A DNA stretch of 64,000 nt from Enteractinococcus coprophilus (GTDB lineage: Bacteria; Actinomycetota; Actinomycetes; Actinomycetales; Micrococcaceae): NCBI RefSeq assembly GCF_006716305.1, contig NZ_VFOU01000003.1, positions 646,343 to 710,342 on the forward strand, written 5' to 3'. Made by a program: the position numbers and the translations under genes. Shown here piece by piece: positions 17,497-24,763 of the stretch (positions within the stretch are counted from its first letter, which is position 1; each line of letters starts with the position of its first letter). The notes under the pieces are model-generated. The model worked only from the letters and a program-made list of their open reading frames with translations, ran no database searches and was not told where the DNA came from.

Positions 17497-17505
17497 GGAC
17501 TTCTT

Positions 17506-18042
17506 ATGCCTTTCGAATCTAACCATCTGGCGCATTCTGGCGCCCAAATTACCCTCCACGCCGTCGATGTGACACTTGGTGGCAACCCTATTCTGCACGA
17601 CGTCCATCTCACGGTGACGCCATCGTCCCGAATCAGCATTATCGGTGAAAATGGTCGTGGCAAAACGACCCTGCTGCACGTTCTTGCCGGCAGGCTGACC
17701 CGGATGCAGTGCCGCGGTAGTGTCTGCGGATAACGTGAGTGTGGCCGATCGATTGACGTCGAAGGTTTCGCTCAAACTGTCAGGTGATGATCGTCTGGTC
17801 GTGACCGGTCCAAATGGGGCGGGCAACTTAACGCTCTTGCAGGTTCGGGCCAACCAGTTAGCACCAACAACCGGTAGTGTTCAGCATCACGCTTCGGCAC
17901 GGGTTGCCCTGCTGGAATAGGAGTCTGAATTGCCACCGCGGCCGCGGTCATCATGGCGACCCATGATCGGCAACTGCTGCGGGATACCGATCATTGGCCT
18001 GCTTTGGCGCTGGAGAACACTGCGGTGACCACCACTTCGTAG
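17506..18042 (+). pseudogene. Remnant of an ABC-F family ATPase (antibiotic-resistance type)
   Basis: ABC-F proteins carry two ATPase domains on one chain of about 500-550 residues and protect the ribosome from antibiotics. Here three pieces remain. Piece 1 (17506 to about 17700) is the N-terminal domain through Walker A, SIIGENGRGKTTLLHVLAG, then the frame is lost. Piece 2 (about 17725-17918, another frame) is the start of the second domain, RLVVTGPNGAGNLTLLQV, where the Walker-A Lys is Asn, ending at a TAG. Piece 3 (17953-18042) is the C-terminal ATHDRQLLRDTD. The Q-loop, signature motif and Walker B of both domains are missing. The order of pieces is that of one ancestral gene with two internal deletions plus point decay. 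Start ATG 17506 has TAGGAC 6-11 nt upstream. Confidence 0.85.
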
Positions 18043-18060
18043 TGCCGACCCTCGGCAACT

Positions 18061-18098
18061 CGAAACCCCTTATATCATCGATAATATAACGGGTTTCG
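18061..18098. terminator. Hairpin at the end of the satD operon, containing a satD-type palindrome
   Basis: CGAAACCC (18061-18068) pairs with GGGTTTCG (18091-18098). Inside lies CTTATA-N10-TATAAC (18069-18090), which extends the stem by TTATAT/ATATAA. It is 3 nt beyond the stop of the operon's last gene and can terminate transcription from either side. The inner palindrome matches the one upstream of satD in sequence and spacing. Confidence 0.6.
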
Positions 18099-18100
18099 CG

Positions 18101-18832
18101 CTAGAGGAGGATGCTTGCTAGGAGTGCCGCGCCGCCCGCCAGCCCCCAGCTGGCAAGACTACCCACGAGGAATTCTTCGGCTTTCGTTCCGGCTTGGACT
18201 GGGTCGTCACGCTTTGCATCAGCGGAGATTTCGGGAAAACGAACTATTCCTTTGGCGGCCATGAGTGCTGCAACCACGTGGTAGGCGCCAACCACGGCAA
18301 GCACCATAATGAAGATGCGCTCCAGCGGGCCAATGACCCGCCCACCTTTCAGACGGCTCCCCGGGACCGCGCCGGCTGCTTGTCCGTCAGCACCAAGCTC
18401 TCGACCTGAAAGCAGCAGGATTGCGCGGGTGAGACGGTTGCCAGTTTGCGTCAGCAATATCGCTAGTGCAAGCCACATCAGCCCGGCCGGAACGGCGGCA
18501 CTGAGCAGCGCGATATCCAACCAGGTAAAGCCTGCGAGAATGACCACGAGACCAACTGCTGACCAGGCAAAGAGTTCAGGCACAGATCGTGCTTGGCCGC
18601 TCTGCTCGACGGGACCGTTCATCCGTTCGGCAATGAAATACCAGGCGGCCGCGACAAAGGCAGCCACAGCTCCGACCCACCCCTCGGGCCGAATCCAGAA
18701 GGCAGCGGCAACGGTGACCGCGACCCACCACACCAGTTGGACATAGCGCACGGTCTGGACCGGCAAGCGGGCTTGGGCCAAGCCGATCAGATCGGTGACA
18801 CCAACTGCCAAAATAGTCATCACAACTAGCAT
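18101..18832 (-). CDS. Membrane protein, partner of SatD
   Basis: A 243-residue protein with about six membrane helices: one at residues 1-20, several in the middle (WWVAVTVAAAFWI, VGLVVILAGFTWLDIALL, LMWLALAILL), then a cytoplasmic loop with GGRVIGPLERIFIMVLAVVGAYHVVAALMAAKGIVRFPEI. That last block, with 'GxxIGxLER' and 'AKGIxRFPEI', is what I associate with DUF3307-type proteins found next to SatD. The function is not known. ATG 18832 overlaps the satD stop by one base (TGATG) and has AGAGGAG in front, so the two are translated together. Confidence 0.75.
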   Translation of the reverse strand: MLVVMTILAVGVTDLIGLAQARLPVQTVRYVQLVWWVAVTVAAAFWIRPEGWVGAVAAFVAAAWYFIAERMNGPVEQSGQARSVPELFAWSAVGLVVILAGFTWLDIALLSAAVPAGLMWLALAILLTQTGNRLTRAILLLSGRELGADGQAAGAVPGSRLKGGRVIGPLERIFIMVLAVVGAYHVVAALMAAKGIVRFPEISADAKRDDPVQAGTKAEEFLVGSLASWGLAGGAALLASILL

Positions 18833-19482
18833 CAAGACTCCTCTTTCGCAGCACTGTCACCTTGCACTGTTTCCAGGGTGGCGTCTGCGTCCAATAATGC
18901 CATGGCACCCGACCGGTGAAGGGCTTGAGACACTGCGGCCTGCGAGATCCGCTCGGCGCGCGCGGCGTCTTGCTGTGTCGCACCGGCCAGCAGTGCCGCA
19001 AATAATCTGCGCTCACGAGCTTTCATACGCGCCACAATGTGATCGCGGAATAATAATTGCGCGGTGATCGCAGCGGTCAATTCCGGGTCGTCTGCCATAA
19101 ATCCGGTGAGCACTTCGTCTCGACGCTGCTGGAGTTCTTCGATAGTTTCGATTGCTTGGCGAGCATTGAACCAGGCCGTGCCATCCTGGATGGGTCCGAC
19201 TTCACCTTCTTCGACAGTGTTGATCTGGCCAACGCCGATACCAAATCGCAGACGCAGACCCCCGGGCAGCAGTGCCTGGACCCGTACAGCAATGCGTAGC
19301 GCGTCCTGCCATGTCGCAGCAATAAGTTGAAACTCGTCCCCCACCGTGGCCCATGCCGGACGAACGGCAGGTACTGCAGCTTCAGCACCTGAGAAAGCTT
19401 CGAGGATAGCCCGCTGGGCGGCTGCACGATCTTTCAGATCACGAGAGCCAACAATGTCTGCAATAATTCCAACGGCCTGCAT
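18832..19482 (-). CDS. satD: SatD family protein (putative HTH regulator)
   Basis: The 216-residue protein starts with AVGIIADIVGSRDLKDRAAAQ, and has ATVGDEFQLIAATWQDALRIA near residue 45-65 and RFGIGVGQI near 80, all SatD landmarks. The C-terminal third (about 135-200) carries a sigma-region-4-like helix-turn-helix: ARMKARERRLFAALLAGATQQDAARAERISQAAVSQAL. The start ATG 19482 is set by GGAGG; the GTG one codon earlier is too close to it. It is the first gene of a two-gene unit with a membrane protein. A palindrome overlapping its promoter (19501-19522) suggests autoregulation. The family's cellular role is not established. Confidence 0.8.
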   Translation of the reverse strand: MQAVGIIADIVGSRDLKDRAAAQRAILEAFSGAEAAVPAVRPAWATVGDEFQLIAATWQDALRIAVRVQALLPGGLRLRFGIGVGQINTVEEGEVGPIQDGTAWFNARQAIETIEELQQRRDEVLTGFMADDPELTAAITAQLLFRDHIVARMKARERRLFAALLAGATQQDAARAERISQAAVSQALHRSGAMALLDADATLETVQGDSAAKEES

Positions 19483-19500
19483 CACCCCTCCACAATAACA

Positions 19501-19522
19501 CTTATAAGATCATGAATATAAG
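19501..19522. promoter_or_regulatory. Palindrome upstream of satD, candidate operator
   Basis: CTTATA-N10-TATAAG, exact arms, 18 bp from the satD ATG. On the minus strand the nearer arm reads TTATAAG and can serve as the -10 element, so binding would repress. The same CTTATA-N10-TATAA pattern occurs at the other end of the operon (18069-18090). Confidence 0.55.
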
Positions 19523-19540
19523 CGTTTCTATCACGAAGCT

Positions 19541-20998
19541 CTAGCCCGTCATAGGTAAGAAGATCACGGCCACAATCCCCCACAGCGTCAGGCTCAACAG
19601 CACGATCGGTAAGAGCACTTTCACCAATGCCCCACGAGAGAGTGTTGGTTTTGGTGTCGTACTGCGCTGATATACCTCAGCCATGCGATAGGCCAGTTCG
19701 ATGCGTGCCGGTCCGGCGATAATGGCCCAACCGGCAGCGGAGTTCTGCATGCCCATGGTCCAGAGTGGTGACACACCTAGCCCTTGAGCGGCGGCTACTT
19801 GGGTGGCACCAAACATTGCGTTTGCACCGGTGCCAGATGCGGTGATATAGCCCGAGAGACCAGCAACGAATGGCAACAAGAAGAGATACACCGGACCCAG
19901 ATCGACCAGACTGCCAGCAATGACGTCTGCTAGTCCCCCGCCGGCAATGATCACGCCGAGCAGGATGTATAACGCTGTGGGCATCGCAGCGTTCCACCAC
20001 ATATGCAGTGAAGCCTTCGGTAAAGCACGCATGCTATCGGCATCGACGGGCAAAAACGTGAGGGAGACGAGCGCACCAGTTGTTGACCACAAGGCAGGGG
20101 AAGCGAGCACTTCACCAAGCACTCCGAGGTCGTAGGCCCGATAGATTAGCTGGCCGGTGATCGTACCAATCATCAAGATCAGGTATGGGATCAATGACCG
20201 GCCGGGACCAGGGGTCAGACGGCCACGTCTGATATACAGCAGCCAAAGAACTGACATCATCAGCGTTGAGACCGCACCAGCTACCGGCGTGCCCAGCAAC
20301 AGGTTTGCAATCATCGTTAACGCCCAAAGCAGGAGACCGGAGCCCGCGCCGACCCCCGCCCAGGCAAAGCGTTGGCCCCAGGAGAGTTTCTGATCGGTCA
20401 GGCCATTACCCGCAACAATCGACACCGCAACACCGGAGACGACGAACGGGATAAGGTTCATCAATCCCGAAACCAACCCCATGTCCGTCAAGGAAGCGCC
20501 AGCGACTTCGGCAGCGACTAGCGTTCCTGGACCCATTGAACCCCAAGGGCCGATCATGAGTCCTAAAAGCGTCAGGAGTGCTGCCCGATAGGGTGTAAAA
20601 CCTAGCGAGAGCAGCAACGGCAGACCAATCAGCACAGAAACACCAAAGCCGGTGACCGTTTCGAGAAACGGTACGACTCCGTGCGCCATTAGCAAGGCGG
20701 CGGCAATGGTGGGACCGCCCGCAGACAACCAATTGGCTAGCTTGCGTTGTGCTCCGGTTCGGTCCATGACACCCGATAACAGCACACCACCACCGATGAT
20801 GGCCAGCACCTTTATGAGGGTCCAGAAGTTGTCATTCCAAGCAGTGATGAGGTCATCAGCGGGTGCTTTGAAATACCACAGGGCGACGGCGGCCGCACTG
20901 AATGTGCCGAGCAGCGGCGGCACCGTACCGGAGATGCGAGGAATAGCTAATAACCCGAGGGTGAACAGCACGGGCACGATGGCCATGAACAATCCCAC
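19541..20998 (-). CDS. L-lactate permease (LctP) family transporter
   Basis: A 485-residue membrane protein with about 12-13 helices. The LctP landmarks are GGVLLSGVMDRTGAQRKLANWL (residues 69-90), VVPFLETVTGFGVSVLIGLPLLL (about 107-129), and the C-terminal GYITASGTGANAMFGATQVAAAQGLG (about 389-414). It is about 60 residues shorter than well-studied LctP/GlcA proteins, the loss being at the N-terminus. Start GTG 20998 is annotated; ATG 20986 is an alternative. The substrate is likely a 2-hydroxy acid such as lactate or glycolate, by family. It stands alone between the satD operon and the first paralogue of unknown function; no lactate dehydrogenase gene is near. Confidence 0.8.
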   Translation of the reverse strand: MGLFMAIVPVLFTLGLLAIPRISGTVPPLLGTFSAAAVALWYFKAPADDLITAWNDNFWTLIKVLAIIGGGVLLSGVMDRTGAQRKLANWLSAGGPTIAAALLMAHGVVPFLETVTGFGVSVLIGLPLLLSLGFTPYRAALLTLLGLMIGPWGSMGPGTLVAAEVAGASLTDMGLVSGLMNLIPFVVSGVAVSIVAGNGLTDQKLSWGQRFAWAGVGAGSGLLLWALTMIANLLLGTPVAGAVSTLMMSVLWLLYIRRGRLTPGPGRSLIPYLILMIGTITGQLIYRAYDLGVLGEVLASPALWSTTGALVSLTFLPVDADSMRALPKASLHMWWNAAMPTALYILLGVIIAGGGLADVIAGSLVDLGPVYLFLLPFVAGLSGYITASGTGANAMFGATQVAAAQGLGVSPLWTMGMQNSAAGWAIIAGPARIELAYRMAEVYQRSTTPKPTLSRGALVKVLLPIVLLSLTLWGIVAVIFLPMTG

Positions 20999-21246
20999 TT
21001 ACCCGCTGCCCCCTCAACACTTCAGATCACAATCTCCTAGCATAGCTACCTTGTCACTGGTGATCGGGACAATCAGACATCTAGAGACGCGAGTTGTAAA
21101 CCACGCGCCAGGAATGGGTTTGTCAAAGGTCTGATGCGTGACGCTCAGTTTTTCTGCACTCCTATCAAAGGCTTGCTGGGTATGGTCATGGCGACTTCAG
21201 AGCCACATGGTTACGCGCATGATTATTACCAGGTTTAAAAAGCGGG

Positions 21247-23100
21247 TTAATCTGCGTTGCTCAGCAGTTCGGTGAGGTGTTGGACGGCAGTCGACAATCC
21301 CAGCACAACAGGTCTGTGCAGTGTTTTTGGCACATGCAGCCGACCATCGCGAATTTGCACCAATCCCATATCCCGCAAATACCGCAAGCTTCTGCAGTAC
21401 GAGACATTCGTGATGCGAACTCCGATATCTACGTCGGGATCGGGTTCACTCAGCGGAATGTCGGCACCCGACATGGCACTGGTGAGATGATTAATAACTA
21501 ACGCGGTCGCAGGGACTTCATAGTGTGTTCGTTCAAAATGATGCAAAAGTACATTGGCAATCCATAAACCAACGACTAACTCAGCATTCTCTACGGCCAA
21601 GTCTTCCCTGAAAAATTCTGTAGCGCCGGGCCCTTGCCTGACCCGGGAGGCGGTCAATTCGATAATCTCCAGTACCTCAAGTGCTGTCCACCAGGACACC
21701 AATTCCGGAACCTCTAGCGCGGATTGAACGCTATAGGTTTTCATGCGATCTGGCAGGTGCGGCAAGTCGGCATTCGGTGCTGTTGACGAGCTGGCCATGA
21801 GGTCTTCGAAAGCCGTTGGCTCATAATGCAGTTCCGGCTTCGTAGCAGCGCCGACCGCCTGGACACCGATCATACCGGCAAGCCGTTGGATATCAGTTCG
21901 TCGAGGCACCTGGTTTGCAGTCACGGGCTGCGAGGTGTTCAACCACTGGCCTAGCTCATGCAGTCCGGCGACGATTGGCAGCTGGCGGATAGCGGCAGCC
22001 CGATCAGCCAGGGGCGCCATATCTGCGGCATCAATGATCTGCCGAAACTGTTCAGCCAGCGGATCCTCGCCAACCTCTGTTTCAAATGTTTCCAATACTT
22101 CAAGCCACGGTGCGGGATCGTCCGAATCTTCGACCCGGAACGCGACATAGTTTGAGATGGCATGCATACTTTCCATGACGTTCTGGTAGTCGAGCGAAAA
22201 TTGGATGGAGGCCAACCAGGGATGGATAGCACTTGGATCATCTGGGTCCAAGCCAGCTTCTAGAGCCTGCATCACGAGGTCAATAAAAAGCTCGTATATT
22301 TCGTCGACGTCCTCATCGTCGTATTGGTCACTCAACCAGAACTGGAATTCCTCATACTGCTCTTCTTGAGCAATCCGCTGCTCCACTTCTGGTCTGAGTG
22401 GAATGCTATCTATGTGTTCTTTTGAAAGTGGCTTACCCGGCAAAAGCTCTGGGAGCACCTCATTGACTGCGATCTGCCGAACAGCAGCAATAGCTGCGAT
22501 AGAAACATAGATCAAGTATGCTCCGGCGCGCGCGAGCTCCAGTCCGCCATGATTTGCAAGGAGGTTGCCATATGAGCGAACTGCGCGGCCTTTATGAGCT
22601 AATACCTGAAGATCCTCAGCAGCCGACCGAGTAGCTGGCGGACCAAACGTTAACTTAGCGCTTCGGAGGATATTTTCAAGCGAGGGATCCGTGTACCATT
22701 TGTCGAGCGTTTCCAGTGCAACGCCGGTGAGGTGGCCAATACTAGGCCGCATGTGAGTCGGCTCCTGGCCAATCGAAGCGAAAATTTTCTGTAGTTGCTC
22801 TGCAGTGCCACTGTCGAGGGCGTATACGATGCTGGACAGCGTCAAAAGTGTCACGGCCTCTTGGTCACCCACCGGGGTGATCTGTTCTAGGTTATGACGT
22901 TCGACGGCACGAGCCATCGCGGCATCGAGTTCTTCAACCTCAACGTCGTCGAGGTTCTCTAGATCGATACCGTCTGCTGCAAGCAATGGTGCGATCTCTT
23001 GCATGACTTGGTCTGCCATATCGGGCTGCCGTGCACTCCCAGCGACTGGTGGAAGTCCGAAGGATTCTGGATCTTCAAATGGCATTTTCTGCTCGCTCAT
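21247..23100 (-). CDS. Hypothetical protein, paralogue 1 of a three-member family
   Basis: I do not recognise this 617-residue, acidic, helical, non-membrane protein. It is clearly related to the products at 37861-39618 and 47488-48717. Shared blocks in order: LAPLLAADGIDLENLDD-like region near residue 35-50; AVERHNLEQ...TPVGDQ near 70-85; RPSIGHLTGVALETLDKWY near 120-138; a small helical block with NHGGLELARAGAYLIYVSIAAIAA around 185-208; RRTDIQRLAGMIGVQAVG near 395-412; and ALEVPELVSWWTALEVLEII near 455-475. The C-terminal part (YLRDMGLVQIRDGRLHVP) looks like a winged-helix end. No signal peptide or membrane segment. The ATG 23100 has only a weak ribosome site. A small gene (23162-23407) precedes it by 61 bp. 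Confidence 0.8.
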   Translation of the reverse strand: MSEQKMPFEDPESFGLPPVAGSARQPDMADQVMQEIAPLLAADGIDLENLDDVEVEELDAAMARAVERHNLEQITPVGDQEAVTLLTLSSIVYALDSGTAEQLQKIFASIGQEPTHMRPSIGHLTGVALETLDKWYTDPSLENILRSAKLTFGPPATRSAAEDLQVLAHKGRAVRSYGNLLANHGGLELARAGAYLIYVSIAAIAAVRQIAVNEVLPELLPGKPLSKEHIDSIPLRPEVEQRIAQEEQYEEFQFWLSDQYDDEDVDEIYELFIDLVMQALEAGLDPDDPSAIHPWLASIQFSLDYQNVMESMHAISNYVAFRVEDSDDPAPWLEVLETFETEVGEDPLAEQFRQIIDAADMAPLADRAAAIRQLPIVAGLHELGQWLNTSQPVTANQVPRRTDIQRLAGMIGVQAVGAATKPELHYEPTAFEDLMASSSTAPNADLPHLPDRMKTYSVQSALEVPELVSWWTALEVLEIIELTASRVRQGPGATEFFREDLAVENAELVVGLWIANVLLHHFERTHYEVPATALVINHLTSAMSGADIPLSEPDPDVDIGVRITNVSYCRSLRYLRDMGLVQIRDGRLHVPKTLHRPVVLGLSTAVQHLTELLSNAD

Positions 23101-23161
23101 GCCACAAAAATAGCAGCCGACAGTGCCTTAGCAATAGCCACTGTCGGCGTCCTGTGGATAT

Positions 23162-23407
23162 CTAAAACGGGAGCGGCTCGTAATCTGGGGTGACGATCAG
23201 AAGCCCAACAACGCGGCGTTGTTCATCGATTGCAACCCGCCCCATCATTTCGCCAGCTTCGTGCCGGATCCTCGTCACACCGATAACAGTGCCCAACATG
23301 TTCGTAGCTTCATCAATGCGGTCACCGCCTGGCACTACGACATGAGTGTCCCCGTATGACTCCTTGGCTCGTTCGATTTCTTTATATGCTTCCCGGCTAG
23401 GGTCCAT
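23162..23407 (-). CDS. Small hypothetical protein
   Basis: An 81-residue reading frame on the same strand and 61 bp upstream of paralogue 1. The protein is soluble and slightly acidic: an N-terminal helix rich in Glu/Lys/Arg (SREAYKEIERAKESYG), then several short strands with GEMMGRVAIDEQRRVVGLLIVTPDYEPLPF, a plausible small beta domain. The codon pattern looks coding, but no ribosome site is obvious before ATG 23407, so the true start may differ. I cannot assign a family. It could be co-transcribed with paralogue 1. Confidence 0.5.
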   Translation of the reverse strand: MDPSREAYKEIERAKESYGDTHVVVPGGDRIDEATNMLGTVIGVTRIRHEAGEMMGRVAIDEQRRVVGLLIVTPDYEPLPF

Positions 23408-23616
23408 AAAGCTGGTAAACCAACGGCTGACGACCCTGTCAGCCTAAAAATGGCGCCGCGTGGCAATACTAGGAATGAGCCCAAAAGAGCGGGTGCCAAG
23501 TCTGACCTCATCATCCGCCAGCTCAGCTGGACGCCGCCGGGCCGAAAGTATCGGACGAAGGCCTGGGAGCGTTTGAAGGCACACTTATTTGTTCACCAAT
23601 TGTGGCGCAGTCAGGA

Positions 23617-23652
23617 CAATAGCCATGGCCTCACTGGAGGTCATGGCTATTG
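23617..23652 (-). terminator. Hairpin after the DUF6480 gene
   Basis: CAATAGCCATGGCCTC (23617-23632) pairs with GAGGTCATGGCTATTG (23637-23652) with one G-U and a 4-nt loop, 28 nt past the stop at 23681. There is no long T run, so termination is probable rather than certain. Confidence 0.6.
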
Positions 23653-23680
23653 CGGATGAAACTAGAGGGACGCTACTGCA

Positions 23681-23950
23681 CTAATCCCACAGGCCGATGG
23701 CATAGGCGACGAATATTAGCGCCAAAAGAGCCACCAGCACGATCATCACAACCAACATGGTTTTCGAACGTGGTGGCCGTGCTTCCGGTGCGTGAGGGGG
23801 CGTTGAGGTCGCTGATTGCGAGTCCGGTGGGGTATGCCCTGGTTTGACTCCGCCACCGGCTTCTAGGTCGGCATCGCCGGTGACGCCCGGATCGATATTG
23901 GGATTCCTGGCTTCGTGATCTTCTGGACGTCCCGATTGTTGGTTCGACAC
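23681..23950 (-). CDS. DUF6480-like small single-pass membrane protein
   Basis: An 89-residue protein: a polar N-terminal half with NPNIDPGVTGDADLEAGGGVKPGHTPP, the acidic/glycine/proline pattern that I associate with DUF6480, followed by a basic stop and one C-terminal membrane helix (TMLVVMIVLVALLALIFVAYAIGLWD). The N-terminal tail likely faces the cytoplasm. Function unknown. The start is chosen at 23950 (MSNQQSG) with a GGAGGTGAATCAC-type ribosome site; a second frame in the same place is a shadow. It is separated from the similarly small membrane gene at 24159-24422 by 208 bp. Confidence 0.7.
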   Translation of the reverse strand: MSNQQSGRPEDHEARNPNIDPGVTGDADLEAGGGVKPGHTPPDSQSATSTPPHAPEARPPRSKTMLVVMIVLVALLALIFVAYAIGLWD

Positions 23951-24158
23951 TGTGATTCACCTCCGGTGGGCCTGCACGGGTTTCCCCTGGCAGGCTTTAT
24001 TAGGTCTGTATTCAGCGTAAAGGCGGCTGCGAGCGCTGACAAGGTTGAAACTATAACTGAAGCACCGATCGCTTTTGCTATGACAGCAAAAGGACCAGTA
24101 AGCATCGGATGACACCTACTAGCCCTTTGCACTGTTATCTCGGATAACGCCCGAGCAA

Positions 24159-24422
24159 CTAATATTTCTCTTTACCCGTGGCAATCTTTCGAATGCGGAT
24201 GATCGCAAAGATGATCAGCGCGGCGGCGAGAACGAAAAGTACGTAGCCTACCGCATCAGGTTGGGCTGACACGGTAATAAACCGGACACCTATACCAATG
24301 AGCAAGACGGCCCCCACCAGGCTGACTGGCACCATGAAAAACCCCATGCGGGTGGGTGTTTTCCCATGTTCAGGGTCTGGCCGCTGGGGCTGTTGGTCCG
24401 GAACTTTATTTTGAGGATTCAT
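24159..24422 (-). CDS. Small two-helix membrane protein
   Basis: An 87-residue protein with a polar N-terminus rich in Gln/Pro (NPQNKVPDQQPQRPDPEHGKTP) and two membrane helices (GFFMVPVSLVGAVLLIGIGVRFI and AVGYVLFVLAAALIIFAII) ending in a basic tail RIRKIATGKEKY. The start is ATG 24422, fixed by AAAGGAG; the longer in-frame version starting at 24518 is rejected because it lacks a ribosome site. No known domain recognised. Confidence 0.7.
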   Translation of the reverse strand: MNPQNKVPDQQPQRPDPEHGKTPTRMGFFMVPVSLVGAVLLIGIGVRFITVSAQPDAVGYVLFVLAAALIIFAIIRIRKIATGKEKY

Positions 24423-24763
24423 CACGACTCCTTTCACCCTTCCTTTGAGGAAGCTATAACGCCACGCTAGTGGCTCCGCAGAACTGGCGAAAGGTCTTCT
24501 CTCCGCAAGAAAACTCATAAGTTCACTGGAAAAGCCTGAAAATCAGCTTCACCGTCGGGATTTTTCCATAATGTCAAGGCTTTTCCAATGATTCAACAAA
24601 CCATCCGAGCGTGGCGCGCCCACCTGCCCATTCTTGAGACCAATGTCATCATCTGGCGCTTCACCGCCGCGTGGGGTGTACGCTTTTTCGCCAAGTCAGA
24701 CTGTCGTAGCATCCAAAGCACGGAGTGTGCATCTGGTACGCCCTTGAACTTGAGGAGTCTGAC
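24423..24763. other. Divergent intergenic region with a spaced inverted repeat
   Basis: 340 bp between the small membrane gene (minus) and the AtoE-like transporter (plus). GGAAAAGCCT (24528-24537) and AGGCTTTTCC (24577-24586) are perfect 10-bp complementary arms 39 nt apart. They could be paired half-sites for a regulator acting on either promoter, or an RNA stem. Nothing else in this stretch looks coding. Confidence 0.4.

Larger units (their letters stand above)
17005..17505. other. Intergenic region between surface protein and ABC-F relic
   Basis: 500 bp. The left part (17005-17280) carries the promoter region of the minus-strand surface-protein gene. The right part (about 17281-17505) is the leader of the ABC-F relic: a nine-codon reading frame, a first hairpin GTTTTCG/CGAAAAC (17390-17407), a small GACC/GGTC hairpin near 17443-17455, and a terminator-like hairpin just before the start codon (each described separately). 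Confidence 0.6.

Noticed and set aside
23450..23659. A 69-residue plus-strand frame after the small hypothetical gene
   Set aside because: Runs through the hairpin at 23617-23652, no ribosome site, non-coding composition.
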